Part shown: positions 17,056 to 26,038 of the stretch, one piece after another
How the letters are laid out: each line of letters starts with the position of its first letter
Numbering within the stretch: position 1 is the stretch's first letter
Assembly: GCF_002105755.1 (NCBI RefSeq)
Contig: NZ_CP020821.1
Coordinates: forward strand, 2,852,001 to 2,916,000
Direction of reading: 5' to 3'
Source: Mycobacterium colombiense CECT 3035
GTDB lineage: Bacteria; Actinomycetota; Actinomycetes; Mycobacteriales; Mycobacteriaceae
Length of the DNA stretch: 64,000 nt
Notes under the pieces: model-generated
Databases searched by the model: none
What the model saw: the letters and a program-made list of their open reading frames with translations, nothing else
Told to the model about the DNA's origin: nothing
Position numbers and translations under genes: made by a program

Positions 17056-18150
17056 ATGGACCATGGGGGAAGCCGTGATTTCGCCGGCTCGACGGGCATT
17101 GCGCTGAAAGATCCGACCATCGCCGGCGTTGCGGTGAAGTTTCCACCCAATCGCTATACCCAAACTGAAGCCATTCGCGCGCTGACCGACATCGCCGGTC
17201 CGGACTTCCAGCGTTTCGCGCGCAGCAGCGGGGTCGAGTTCCGCAACACCGCGTTGCGGCTGCCGCGGTACCGCGAGCTGAGCGGCTTCACCGAGGCCAA
17301 CGACGCCTATCTCGAGGTCGCGCTGGAGCTGGGCGAGCAGGCGCTGCTGGCCGCCCTGGACGAGGCCAAGGTCAAGCCGTCGGAGCTCGACATCGTGTTT
17401 TCGACGACGGTCACGGGGCTGGCGGTGCCGACGCTGGAGGCGCGTCTCGCGACGCGGGTCGGGCTGCGGCCGGACGTCAAACGCGTGCCGCTGTTCGGGC
17501 TGGGCTGTGTGGCCGGCGCGGCGGGAGTGGCGCGCATGCATGACTACCTGCGCGCCTTCCCGGACCAGACGGCCGCCCTGCTCGCCGTGGAACTGTGCTC
17601 GCTGACCGTGCAGCGCGACGACAAGTCGGTCGCCAACCTCGTCGCCACCAGCCTCTTCGGCGACGGGGCGGCCGCGGTGATCGCCGAGGGCGCCCACCGC
17701 GCGGGCCGGGAACACACCGGCCCCCGGGTGCTGGCGACGCGCAGCCACATCTACCCCGACACCGAAGAGGTGATGGGCTGGAAGATCGGCGGTGACGGCT
17801 TCCGGATCGTGCTGTCCGCCGACGTGGCCACCATCGCCGACAAATACCTGGGCGACGACGTCCGCGAATTCCTCGCCGACCACGGGCTGACGCCGCGCGA
17901 CGTCCAGACCTGGGTGTGCCATCCGGGCGGACCGCGGGTGATCGAGACCGTCGAGAGCGCCCTGGACCTTCCCCCGGACGCTCTCGACCACACGCGAAAC
18001 TCGTTGCGGGAGAACGGGAATCTCTCGTCTGTCTCGGTACTCGATGTGCTCGCGGCCAACATGGCCGATCCGCCGGCCGCCGGGTCGATCGGCTTGATGA
18101 TCGCGATGGGCCCGGCGTTCTGCTCCGAGCTGGTACTGCTGGCCTGGTAG
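17056..18150 (+). CDS. Type III polyketide synthase (chalcone/stilbene synthase family)
   Basis: 364-residue type III PKS that would condense a fatty acyl starter with malonyl-CoA units into a resorcinol- or pyrone-type lipid. The catalytic triad is complete: Cys in LFGLGCVAGAAG (~residue 145), His in VQTWVCHPGGPRVIE (~290), Asn in LRENGNLSSVSVLDV (~325). The ATG at 17056 is preferred over a GTG at 17029. It is followed by an ICMT-like methyltransferase and an FAD oxidoreductase on the same strand, the same trio as Streptomyces srsABC. M. tuberculosis keeps the last two (Rv1139c, Rv1138c) here but, from memory, no PKS. Confidence 0.9.
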   Translation: MDHGGSRDFAGSTGIALKDPTIAGVAVKFPPNRYTQTEAIRALTDIAGPDFQRFARSSGVEFRNTALRLPRYRELSGFTEANDAYLEVALELGEQALLAALDEAKVKPSELDIVFSTTVTGLAVPTLEARLATRVGLRPDVKRVPLFGLGCVAGAAGVARMHDYLRAFPDQTAALLAVELCSLTVQRDDKSVANLVATSLFGDGAAAVIAEGAHRAGREHTGPRVLATRSHIYPDTEEVMGWKIGGDGFRIVLSADVATIADKYLGDDVREFLADHGLTPRDVQTWVCHPGGPRVIETVESALDLPPDALDHTRNSLRENGNLSSVSVLDVLAANMADPPAAGSIGLMIAMGPAFCSELVLLAW

Positions 18151-18170
18151 AGCTGGTAAAGACTGTAGGC

Positions 18171-18671
18171 ATGTATTACCTGTTGGTGCTGGCGGTCGGG
18201 CTCGAGCGCGTCGTGGAGCTGGTGGTGTCCACCCGTAACGCGCGTTGGTCGTTTACCAAGGGCGCCACGGAGTTTGGCCGATCGCACTATCCGGTGATGG
18301 TGATCATCCACACCGGGCTGCTGGTCGGCTGCCTCGTCGAGCCGTGGGCGCTGGACCGGCCGTTCATCGGTTGGCTGGGTTGGCCGATGCTGGCGGTGGT
18401 GGTGGCCAGCCAGGCGTTGCGGTGGTGGTGCATCGCGACGCTGGGACGGCGATGGAACACCCGGGTGATCGTTCTGCCGCGGGCGCCGTTGGTGCGTCAG
18501 GGTCCCTACCGCTGGCTGCACCATCCGAACTACGTTGCAGTGGTGGCCGAGGGGTTGGCGCTGCCGCTGGTCCATACGGCGTGGCTGACCGCCACGGTTT
18601 TCACGCTGGCCAACGCCGCACTGCTCAGGGTGCGCCTGCGGGTGGAGAACTCCGCGTTGGGTTACACGTGA
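18171..18671 (+). CDS. Isoprenylcysteine carboxyl methyltransferase-like membrane enzyme (Rv1139c homologue)
   Basis: 166-residue integral membrane methyltransferase of the ICMT/PEMT family: four or five hydrophobic segments and the C-terminal SAM-binding motif VRQGPYRWLHHPNYVAVVAEGLALPL. In srsABC-type loci the homologous enzyme methylates the phenolic hydroxyl of alkylresorcinols. It starts 20 bp after the PKS stop codon and matches Rv1139c in length. Very probably acts on the product of the neighbouring type III PKS (inference from context). Confidence 0.87.
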   Translation: MYYLLVLAVGLERVVELVVSTRNARWSFTKGATEFGRSHYPVMVIIHTGLLVGCLVEPWALDRPFIGWLGWPMLAVVVASQALRWWCIATLGRRWNTRVIVLPRAPLVRQGPYRWLHHPNYVAVVAEGLALPLVHTAWLTATVFTLANAALLRVRLRVENSALGYT

Positions 18672-18723
18672 GCGACCGCGCCGGCGACGATGCAGGGCGA
18701 AGCGATGAGGAGGAGCGGCGCTC

Positions 18724-19737
18724 ATGTCCTACGACGCGGACCTGTTGATCGTCGGCGGCGGCCCGGCCGGGCTGGCCACGGCGTTACACGCTCGACGCCT
18801 TGGGCTTTCGGCGATCGTGGCCGAGCCGCGCGACGGCCCCATCGACAAGGCCTGCGGCGAGGGGTTGATGCCCGGCGGGCTGGCCGAACTGACGTCGCTG
18901 GGCGTCGATCCCGTCGGCATGCCGTTTCATGGGATCGCCTACGTCAGTGAACGACGGCGGGCGCAGGCGCGCTTTCGCCGCGGGCCGGGACGCGGCGTGC
19001 GTCGCACCACGCTGCACGCGGCGCTGGCCGCGCGGGCCAAAGAGCAAGACACAGACTGGATCCGCACGCGGGTGACCAGCGTCGCGCAGGACGCCCACGG
19101 CGTCTCGGCCGCCGGGATACGCGCGCGGTGGTTGGTGGCCGCGGACGGACTGCATTCCCAGGTCCGGCGCGCGGTCGGAATCACGGCGACGGCGGGGACG
19201 CCGCGGCGCTATGGCGTGCGGTGGCACTACCGGGTGCCGGCATGGTCGGACTTCGTCGAGGTGTACTGGTCGCGCTGGGGCGAGGCGTACGTGACGCCGG
19301 TCGAGCCGGATCTGGTTGGTGTGGCGATCCTGTCGCGCGGCCGGCCCGACCTGGCCTGGTTCCCACGGCTCGCCCGCCGGCTGCACGGCGCCGCCCCGGG
19401 GCGGCCCCGCGGCTGCGGCCCGCTGCGGCAGGTGGTCTCGCGCCGCGTCGCGGGGCGCGTGCTGCTGGTCGGCGACGCGGCCGGCTACGAGGACGCGCTC
19501 ACCGGCGAGGGCATCAGCCTGGCGCTCAAACAGTCCGCCGCGGCGGTCGAGGCCATCGCCACCGAGACGCCGGCGTCCTACGAGCAGGCGTGGCACCGGA
19601 TCACCCGCGATTACCGGCTGCTCACCCGAGCCCTGGTGCTGGCCAGCACGCCCCGCGCGGTGCGGCGCGCCGTCGTCCCGACCTGCACGCTGCTACCCCC
19701 GGTGTTCGACCGCGGAGTGAACATCCTGGCGGGCTAG
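18724..19737 (+). CDS. FAD-dependent monooxygenase/reductase (Rv1138c homologue)
   Basis: 337-residue flavoprotein of the PHBH / geranylgeranyl-reductase group. FAD motifs: LLIVGGGPAGLATALHARRLG at residues 5-25, ADGLHSQVRRAVG, and the GD motif VLLVGDAAGYEDALTGEGISLAL. GAGGAG before the ATG is a good ribosome-binding site. In phenolic-lipid clusters the counterpart hydroxylates the ring, giving hydroquinones and quinones. The last four bases overlap the convergent crotonase gene. Confidence 0.87.
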   Translation: MSYDADLLIVGGGPAGLATALHARRLGLSAIVAEPRDGPIDKACGEGLMPGGLAELTSLGVDPVGMPFHGIAYVSERRRAQARFRRGPGRGVRRTTLHAALAARAKEQDTDWIRTRVTSVAQDAHGVSAAGIRARWLVAADGLHSQVRRAVGITATAGTPRRYGVRWHYRVPAWSDFVEVYWSRWGEAYVTPVEPDLVGVAILSRGRPDLAWFPRLARRLHGAAPGRPRGCGPLRQVVSRRVAGRVLLVGDAAGYEDALTGEGISLALKQSAAAVEAIATETPASYEQAWHRITRDYRLLTRALVLASTPRAVRRAVVPTCTLLPPVFDRGVNILAG

Positions 19738-20525
19738 CGCGCCTTCCAGACGGGCTCCCGCTTCTCGGCGAACGCCCGCGGTCCCTCCTTGGCGTCCTCG
19801 GATCTGAGCAGGGCCTTCATCTCGCGCATCGTCCGCTCCCAACCCGGCTCGTCGCCGACGACGACGCCGTCGTCGACGCCATAGGCGACGCGCTTGCTGG
19901 CCTGCACCGACAGCGGCGCGTTGACGGTGACCCGCTCGGCCAGCGCCAGCGCCGCGTCCAGCACCGAGCCCGCCGCGACCACCTCGTTGATCAGCCCCCA
20001 CTCGCAGGCGGCGGCAGCCGTAAGCGGTTCGCCGGTCAGCAGTAGCCGCATCGCCACCTTGCGGGGCAGCTGCTCGACGATGCGGAACACCCCACCGGCG
20101 GCGGCGATCAGCCCCCGCTTGACCTCGGGCAGGCCGAACTGCGCGCGTTCGTCGGCCACCACCAGGTCGCTGGCCAGCGCCAGCTCGGTTCCACCGCCGA
20201 AGGCGGTCCCGTTCACCGCCGCGATCGTGGGCTTGTCGACGAAGTGGTGGACGTAGCCGGCGAAGCCCCATTCGGGATGGTCAGGGTGATAGATGTTCTC
20301 CCGCCGCGCGATCGCCTTGAGGTCGGCCCCGGCGCAGAACGACTTGTCGCCCGCGCCGGTGACCACCACCGCCCGCACCTCGGGGTCGTGCTGCGCCTCT
20401 TCGAGCGCATCCCCGAGGCCGATGCTGACGGCGGCGTTCACCGCGTTGCGGGCTTCCGGCCGGTTGATGGTTATCACCATCACGTTGCCCCGGCGTTCGG
20501 CCAGGGCCCCCGGCTCCTGGGTCAC
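19734..20525 (-). CDS. Enoyl-CoA hydratase family protein
   Basis: 263-residue crotonase: GNVMVITINRPEARNAVNA, oxyanion segments TGAGDKSFCAGADLKAI and AAVNGTAFGGGTELALASDLVVADE, with the catalytic-type Glu in FGLPEVKRGL. It hydrates or isomerises an enoyl-CoA. The GTG start at 20525 overlaps the TGA of the upstream thiolase as GTGA, so translation is coupled, and the pair forms a beta-oxidation step (hydratase then thiolase). A longer start is unlikely given the overlap. Confidence 0.88.
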   Translation of the reverse strand: MTQEPGALAERRGNVMVITINRPEARNAVNAAVSIGLGDALEEAQHDPEVRAVVVTGAGDKSFCAGADLKAIARRENIYHPDHPEWGFAGYVHHFVDKPTIAAVNGTAFGGGTELALASDLVVADERAQFGLPEVKRGLIAAAGGVFRIVEQLPRKVAMRLLLTGEPLTAAAACEWGLINEVVAAGSVLDAALALAERVTVNAPLSVQASKRVAYGVDDGVVVGDEPGWERTMREMKALLRSEDAKEGPRAFAEKREPVWKAR

Positions 20526-21670
20526 AACAGTTCCACGATGGTGGCGTTGGCCTGGCCGCCGCCCTCGCACATGGTCTGCAGGCCGTACTGAATTCCCTTG
20601 TCCCGCATGTGGTACAGCAGGGTGGTCATGATCCGGGCGCCGGATCCGCCCAGCGGGTGGCCCAGCGCGATGGCGCCGCCGTTCGGGTTGAGCTTCTTCT
20701 CGTCGGCGCCGATGTCCTTGAGCCAGGCCAGCGGGACCGGGGCGAACGCCTCGTTGACCTCGTAGGCGCCGATGTCGCCGATGGACAGCCCGGAGCGCTT
20801 CAGCACCTTCTGGGTCGCCGGGATGGGCGCGGTCAGCATGATCACCGGGTCCGCGCCGGCCAGGGCCGCGGTGTGCACCTTGGCGATCGGCTTCAGCCCC
20901 AGTTCCTTGGCCTTCTCGGCGGACATGAAAAGCAGCGCCGCCGAGCCGTCGGAGATCTGCGACGAGTTGCCGGCGTGGATCACGCCGTCTTCCTTGAAGG
21001 CCGGCTTCAGCGAGGCCATCTTCTCCATCGGCGTCCCGCGGCGGATGCCTTCGTCCTTGAGCACCACGTTGCCGTCCTGATCCTTGATGCCCACGATCTG
21101 GTCATCGAAGGCGCCGGCATCCTGTGCGGCAGCGGCCTTTTCGTGCGAGTCGAGGGAGAACTGGTCGAGCGCGGTGCGGTCGAACCCCCACTGGTCGGCG
21201 ATCATCTCCGCGCCGATGCCCTGGTTCGGGATCTGGCCCTGGTACCGGTCCAGGAAGGCCTGCGAGTAGGGGCGCCCGCCGTTGGCCAGCGATGCGCCCA
21301 TCGGGGTCCGCGACATCGATTCGACACCACCGGCGACGACGACGTCGTAGTGCCCGGCGATGACGCCGGCGGCGGCGAAGTGGATGGACTGTTGGCTGGA
21401 GCCGCACTGGCGGTCCACGGTCACGCCCGGGACGGTCTCGGGCCAACCGGCGGTCAGCAGCGCGGTGCGGCCGATGTCGAGGGCCTGCTCCCCGGCCTGC
21501 ATGACGCAGCCCCAGATGACGTCGTCGACCAGGCCCGGGTCGACCCCGGCCTTGTCGACCAGGCCGTTGAGCACCTGTGCGGACAGATCTGCCGGGTGCA
21601 CCCCGGACAATCCGCCGTTGCGCTTGCCGATCGGTGAACGCACTGCCTCGACGATGACGGCTTCAGCCAT
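20522..21670 (-). CDS. Acetyl-CoA acetyltransferase (thiolase)
   Basis: 382-residue thiolase, complete: nucleophile Cys in VDRQCGSSQQSIHFAA (~residue 90), His in AFAPVPLAWLKDIG, and the second Cys/His region NPNGGAIALGHPLGGSGARI ... QTMCEGGGQANATIVE. Cleaves 3-ketoacyl-CoA to acetyl-CoA. AAAGGAG six bases before the ATG at 21670 fixes the start. At this site M. tuberculosis has only a fragment (Rv1135A, from memory). Coupled to the downstream crotonase. Confidence 0.9.
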   Translation of the reverse strand: MAEAVIVEAVRSPIGKRNGGLSGVHPADLSAQVLNGLVDKAGVDPGLVDDVIWGCVMQAGEQALDIGRTALLTAGWPETVPGVTVDRQCGSSQQSIHFAAAGVIAGHYDVVVAGGVESMSRTPMGASLANGGRPYSQAFLDRYQGQIPNQGIGAEMIADQWGFDRTALDQFSLDSHEKAAAAQDAGAFDDQIVGIKDQDGNVVLKDEGIRRGTPMEKMASLKPAFKEDGVIHAGNSSQISDGSAALLFMSAEKAKELGLKPIAKVHTAALAGADPVIMLTAPIPATQKVLKRSGLSIGDIGAYEVNEAFAPVPLAWLKDIGADEKKLNPNGGAIALGHPLGGSGARIMTTLLYHMRDKGIQYGLQTMCEGGGQANATIVELL

Positions 21671-21798
21671 GGTCTTGTCTCCTTTGACACGTGGACTTCG
21701 AAAGAGTGGAGTCTTGCGTCGATTGTCAACCAAGGGGTTGGGCGGGCGAAGCCCGGGGTGGTTCTGGGCATGGAAGCCGCCGCTCAGCGCTGTCTACG

Positions 21799-21841
21799 AA
21801 CCAGAATTTTGTTCTCATCGCCCGCGGTGCAGGGCAATAAT
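21799..21841 (+). promoter_or_regulatory. Promoter with shared operator, upstream of WS/DGAT gene
   Basis: AACCAGAATTTTGTTC (21799-21814) matches the block-wide operator pattern AACCWAATATYTGTTC at 13 of 16 positions. AATAAT at 21836-21841 is a one-mismatch -10 six bases before the GTG at 21848, suggesting a leaderless start. The operator covers the -35 region, fitting repression. Confidence 0.55.
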
Positions 21842-21847
21842 GGTCGA

Positions 21848-23290
21848 GTGAAGCGGCTCAACGGTATGGACGCAATGCTGTTGTACAGCGAGACGCCGAG
21901 CCTGCACACGCACACCTTGAAGGTGGCAATCATCGACGCCGCCGCCTACGACGTCGAGTTCAGCTTCGACGTTTTTCGGCACACGCTACGCCGGCGACTG
22001 CATCGGCTGGAGCCGCTGCGCTACAAGCTGATCGACATCCCATGGCGACTGCACCATCCGATGTGGCTGCAGAATTGCGAAGTTGACCTCGACTATCATT
22101 TGCGGCGCGTCCAGGTGCCCGCCCCTGGCGGTCGCCGAGAGCTCGACGAGGTGATCGGGCAGATCGCCGGCATTCCGCTGGATCGCGACCGTCCGTTGTG
22201 GGAGTTCCACTTCGCCGAAGGCATGGCCGATCACAAATTCGCGATCATCGGCAAAATGCACCACGCCCTCGCCGACGGCGTCGCCTCCGCCAACCTGCTG
22301 GCCAGACTCATGGACTTGACCGGCCCGGTGCAGGACGAGCGTGACAACGACACGACGTGCATGCCGCCCTCGACGGCGCAGCTGCTGCGCGCCGCCGCCG
22401 CGGATCACGCTCGGCAGGCGGCCGCATTACCCGGGGTGATCGCCGATGCGCTCGCCGGGGCGCGGCGGCTGCGGCGGCGCGCGCGGCAGCGCGGCGAGCA
22501 GCCGGACCTTGCCCGGATGCTGCACGCACCGCCGACTTTCATCAACCACAAAGTCTCTCCGGCAAGGACTTTCGCTACCACGACTCTATCGTTGGCTCAG
22601 GTCAAGCAGACCGGTAAACAACTGCAGATCACCATCAACGACATGGTGATGGCGATCGCGGCGGGTGCATTACGCGAACTGCTGTTGCGCTACGACGGCA
22701 GCGCAGACCAGCCCCTGGTCGCCTCCGTGCCCGCCACCACGGACAGGTCGCCGCAGCGGATCAGCGGCAACGAGCTCGGTGGCATGGCGGTCTCGCTGCC
22801 CACCCACATCGATGATCCGCTGCAGCGGGTGCGACTGACGTCCGTGGCAACGACGATCGCCAAGGAGAACAACGAGCTGTTCGGACCGGAACTTTATGGC
22901 AGATTGATCAGCTACCTACCGGGCGTTGCGGCCCCTCATGCCTTCAGATGGCTGGGCAGGCGGAACACCAGAAACAGGTTGTTCAACATCCCGATTTCCA
23001 ACGTGATGGGGCCCCGCGAGCGTGGCCGTTTCGCCGGCGCCCCGGTCAGCGAAATCTATTCTGCCGGGCCGCTGATCACCGCCTGTGGGATCAACATCAC
23101 CGTATGGAGCTACGTCGATCAGCTCAACATCACGGTGATCGCCGACGACCGCACCCTCGGCGACACCCATGAACTCACCGACGCGATGGTCGGCGCATTC
23201 AGCGAACTCCGTACTGCAGCAGGATTTTCCGATGACGTGACCGCCGTGCAGAGCGCGATGCCGCCCGCCGCCGTCAAGCCGACGGGCTGA
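21848..23290 (+). CDS. WS/DGAT acyltransferase (wax ester / triacylglycerol synthase)
   Basis: 480-residue O-acyltransferase that esterifies an alcohol (fatty alcohol or diacylglycerol) with acyl-CoA. The N-terminus KRLNGMDAMLLYSETP and the catalytic HHxxxDG motif (KMHHALADGVASANLLARLMD, ~residue 140) are typical, as is the C-terminal SNVMGPRE..FAGAPVSEIYSAGPLITACGINITVWSY block. The GTG at 21848 matches the usual start of mycobacterial Tgs proteins. It opens the accessory block and has the shared operator in its promoter, so its acyl acceptor may come from that pathway. Confidence 0.9.
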   Translation: MKRLNGMDAMLLYSETPSLHTHTLKVAIIDAAAYDVEFSFDVFRHTLRRRLHRLEPLRYKLIDIPWRLHHPMWLQNCEVDLDYHLRRVQVPAPGGRRELDEVIGQIAGIPLDRDRPLWEFHFAEGMADHKFAIIGKMHHALADGVASANLLARLMDLTGPVQDERDNDTTCMPPSTAQLLRAAAADHARQAAALPGVIADALAGARRLRRRARQRGEQPDLARMLHAPPTFINHKVSPARTFATTTLSLAQVKQTGKQLQITINDMVMAIAAGALRELLLRYDGSADQPLVASVPATTDRSPQRISGNELGGMAVSLPTHIDDPLQRVRLTSVATTIAKENNELFGPELYGRLISYLPGVAAPHAFRWLGRRNTRNRLFNIPISNVMGPRERGRFAGAPVSEIYSAGPLITACGINITVWSYVDQLNITVIADDRTLGDTHELTDAMVGAFSELRTAAGFSDDVTAVQSAMPPAAVKPTG

Positions 23291-23364
23291 CAGGTCGACC
23301 CGCCGCATCATCACCGCCGGAACGCACATCAGTCACGGAAGCGCCAGCATTCGATCGAAATGGC

Positions 23365-24156
23365 CTAGCCGAGAACGGGAAAGCGTCGTTCGCGAGCCAG
23401 CCCGTCCAGGGCGGCCTGCATGGCCGAACGGACGTGTGCGTCGATGTCGGTGACCTCTGGCGTGTCGCCGAATTGCGCGGCGACGTCGATCGGCTGCAGT
23501 ACTTCGCTGACGATCTTGGTGGGCAACGGCAGGTTCGGCGGCAAGATCATGCTGAGCCCGAAGGGAAAGCCCCAGGTGATCGGCAGAATGTCGGACCGCC
23601 ACCGCGACAGGCCCAACCGCTTCGCCAGCCAGCTGCCGCGGGTGAGGAACAACTGGCTTTCCTGCCCGCCAATGGAGACCATCGGCACGATCGGCACGCG
23701 CGCGTCGATCGCCGACCTGATGTATCCGGTGCGGCCATTGAAGTCAACGACGTTCTCCGCCAACGTCGGCCGGTAGGCGTCGTAGATCCCGCCCGGAAAC
23801 ACCAGCACCACGCCGCCGGACCGCAGCGCTCGCGCCGTGTTTTTCGAGGTGGCGCGAATGACCCCGAGTCGGCCCAACCATCCCGACATCGGCCCGACGA
23901 ACATCCCGTCGTGCCCGAGCGTGTACAGCGGACGCCCGTAGCCGAACCTGCGGTAGAAGGCCGCGGCGAAGATCAGCACGTCCGGCGTGAGCATGCCGCC
24001 CGAGTGGTTGCCGACGATCAGGGCACCGCCATCGGACGGCAACGAATCCAGCCCACGCACATCGAAGCGAAACCAGGCCCGCGCCAACGGTTCTACCGCA
24101 CCGACCATGCGTTCGGTGAAGCCCGGGTCCCACTCGCCGATTTCGCGGTCACTCAC
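23365..24156 (-). CDS. PlsC/DAGAT-type lysophospholipid acyltransferase-like protein
   Basis: 263-residue acyltransferase of the LPLAT superfamily. The usual HxxxxD box reads NHSGGMLTPD, as in plant-type DAGAT relatives, followed by GVIRATSKNTARALRSGGVVLVFPGGIYDAYRP (the FPEG-equivalent). The GTG at 24156 overlaps the stop of the upstream P450 as GTGA, so I prefer it to the longer frame from 24207. Likely transfers an acyl group to a hydroxylated lipid made by the P450 (inference from coupling). Confidence 0.83.
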   Translation of the reverse strand: MSDREIGEWDPGFTERMVGAVEPLARAWFRFDVRGLDSLPSDGGALIVGNHSGGMLTPDVLIFAAAFYRRFGYGRPLYTLGHDGMFVGPMSGWLGRLGVIRATSKNTARALRSGGVVLVFPGGIYDAYRPTLAENVVDFNGRTGYIRSAIDARVPIVPMVSIGGQESQLFLTRGSWLAKRLGLSRWRSDILPITWGFPFGLSMILPPNLPLPTKIVSEVLQPIDVAAQFGDTPEVTDIDAHVRSAMQAALDGLARERRFPVLG

Positions 24157-25421
24157 GAAATCGGCGTGAATTCGAGGTGCAACTCGCTCAGACCCCGCAT
24201 CTGCCACGTCGGGTCGTAGGTGTAGCGGCGGGCGTCCGGCGGCCCGTGCTCGCCCTCCGTGATGGCGATGTCCGCCATCCGGTCGAGTATGCGGTTCAGC
24301 GAGATTCGCCCTTCTGCGCGGGCCAACGGTGCGCCCGGGCAGGAGTGATTGCCGCGGCCGAAGGCCACGTGCTCGCGCACGTTCGGCCGGTCGATACGGA
24401 ACTCGTCGGGCTGCTCGAACTTTCGCGCGTCGCGGTTGCTCGCGCCGGGCAGCAGCATCACCGTGCTGCCCGCCGGGATGTCGGTGTCACCGATGGACGT
24501 CGTCGTGCGGGCCATCCGGAAGTGGCACTTGACCGGACTCTCCATGCGCAGCGTCTCTTCGACGAAATTCGGTATCCGGCTGCGGTCTTCGCGGAGCAGC
24601 TTCTGCAAGTCCGGGTTCTCGGCCAGCGTGCGGACGCCGAAGCTGAGCAGCTTGGTCGTGGTTTCCTGGCCGGCCGCGAACAGGAATGTCGCCAGCCGGA
24701 CGACGTCGATGACCTCGGGGGTCGAGCCGTCGGGGTACTTCGCCTGGGCCAGCTCGGTCAACACATCTTCGCGTGGTTGCCGGCGGCGTTCGGTGATGTG
24801 GGTGGTGAACTTGTCGTCGAGGTATTCCAGCGGATTGTGCGCGCGCGTCACCGAGTCGTCCTCGACCCCACCGGAGAATTTGCCCGAGAACACATCCCGA
24901 AACTCTTCGTGGTCCTCCACGGGTACTCCCAGGAGGTCGGCGATCACCAACCCGGAGAACGGCCGCGCATAGTCGTCGAGGAATTCACAGCTGGCGCGGG
25001 ACAAGAACTCGTCGAGCTGCTGATCGGCGAGCCGCCACATGAAGTCTTCATTTTCCTTGAGCCGCTTGGGTGTCAGCAGGCGGCTGAGCAGACCTCGCGT
25101 CCGGGCGTGCTCCGGTGGATCTTGAGTCACGATGTGTTCGCTCATCGGGATCTGCGAGCGATGTTGTTCGATCAAGCTGCCGATGTCGTCGCCCTCGGGC
25201 TCGAACGGCAACCCCGAAAACGGCCCGGCGACCGAGACACACGACGAGAACGCCGGATCTTTGTAGACGGCGAGCGCCTCGGCGTGTCCCGTGACCGCCA
25301 TGACGCCCTGATCGGGTCGCGGCAGCACCGGGCAGCGCGCCCGCAGATGATCGAAGTAGGGGTACGGGTCCGGGATCAGGGACACGTCAGTGAAGAAATC
25401 AACCTTCTCGAATTCGCTCAA
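24153..25421 (-). CDS. Cytochrome P450
   Basis: 422-residue soluble bacterial P450. The I-helix oxygen-activation motif is LFAAGQETTT (~residue 245), the K-helix ExxR is in EETLRMESP, and the haem-binding loop is FGRGNHSCPGAPLAR with the Cys ligand at about residue 360. The family number cannot be assigned by eye. It is the first gene of a unit with the coupled acyltransferase, from a promoter with the shared operator in its spacer. Hydroxylation of a hydrophobic substrate is expected. Confidence 0.9.
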   Translation of the reverse strand: MSEFEKVDFFTDVSLIPDPYPYFDHLRARCPVLPRPDQGVMAVTGHAEALAVYKDPAFSSCVSVAGPFSGLPFEPEGDDIGSLIEQHRSQIPMSEHIVTQDPPEHARTRGLLSRLLTPKRLKENEDFMWRLADQQLDEFLSRASCEFLDDYARPFSGLVIADLLGVPVEDHEEFRDVFSGKFSGGVEDDSVTRAHNPLEYLDDKFTTHITERRRQPREDVLTELAQAKYPDGSTPEVIDVVRLATFLFAAGQETTTKLLSFGVRTLAENPDLQKLLREDRSRIPNFVEETLRMESPVKCHFRMARTTTSIGDTDIPAGSTVMLLPGASNRDARKFEQPDEFRIDRPNVREHVAFGRGNHSCPGAPLARAEGRISLNRILDRMADIAITEGEHGPPDARRYTYDPTWQMRGLSELHLEFTPIS

Positions 25422-25489
25422 CAGGACTCCTAGGCATCCACGTAACCGCCCCCACCAACGTCAGCCCGGGCGACGTAACCTCTCCTGCC

Positions 25490-25518
25490 AATCTAGAGCT
25501 GAACAAATATTAGGTCAA
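25490..25518 (-). promoter_or_regulatory. Promoter with shared operator, upstream of P450 gene
   Basis: On the minus strand: TTGACC, a 17-bp spacer, TAGATT. The operator ACCTAATATTTGTTCA overlaps the -35 end and spacer. Its 16 bp are identical to those of the site at 32155-32170. Confidence 0.7.
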
Positions 25519-25672
25519 GCCAGCGGTCCCGGACGCGGCCGCGCGATCGCCAACTGCGCGCGACACCTGCCGCACCGTCGGCGCTGTTGACGCCAGTTCT
25601 TCGGCGTGGTGTACGGCGACGGTCACCTGCAGTTCATTTCTGTTGGGTCGACGGCGCATATGGTCCCCGGAT

Positions 25673-26035
25673 GTGAGCACTCCTGCACCCGGGCCCGGTT
25701 GGTGGCTGGCGTCAGACGGCACGTGGTACCCCCAGCGATGGGAGAGCACCTTCATCTCGTACACCCATGAGTCGTTGGAAGCGGTCTTGGAACAGGCGAA
25801 CCGCCTGACGACGACCTACGGCGAGCAGGGCTGGGAAATCGTGGGATCCTCGGTGCAACGCACCCAAGTTGCCCACCGATTCAAGGAATACGATAGGGGC
25901 GGTGACCACTATTTCGAGTGGAGCATCGTCTGCACACTCAAACGGCCGCTGCCGCCGGGTCACACCAAGATTGCCGCCAAGGTCGCGATCAAACCCGAAA
26001 ACCGCAACCCTGACGGCAATCTCGTCGAAGGGTGA
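25673..26035 (+). CDS. Small hypothetical protein with DUF2510-like WW-type opening
   Basis: 120-residue protein. The N-terminus GPGWWLASDGTWYPQ resembles the short Trp-rich DUF2510 motif seen at the start or end of many actinobacterial membrane-associated proteins. The rest (VLEQANRLTTTYGEQGWEIVGSSVQRT ... HYFEWSIVCTLKRPL) looks like a compact alpha/beta domain related to DUF4177-type small proteins. TATGGT at 25659 lies eight bases before the GTG, compatible with a leaderless start. It is transcribed against its neighbours; its role in the block is unknown. Confidence 0.7.
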   Translation: MSTPAPGPGWWLASDGTWYPQRWESTFISYTHESLEAVLEQANRLTTTYGEQGWEIVGSSVQRTQVAHRFKEYDRGGDHYFEWSIVCTLKRPLPPGHTKIAAKVAIKPENRNPDGNLVEG

Positions 26036-26038
26036 TTC

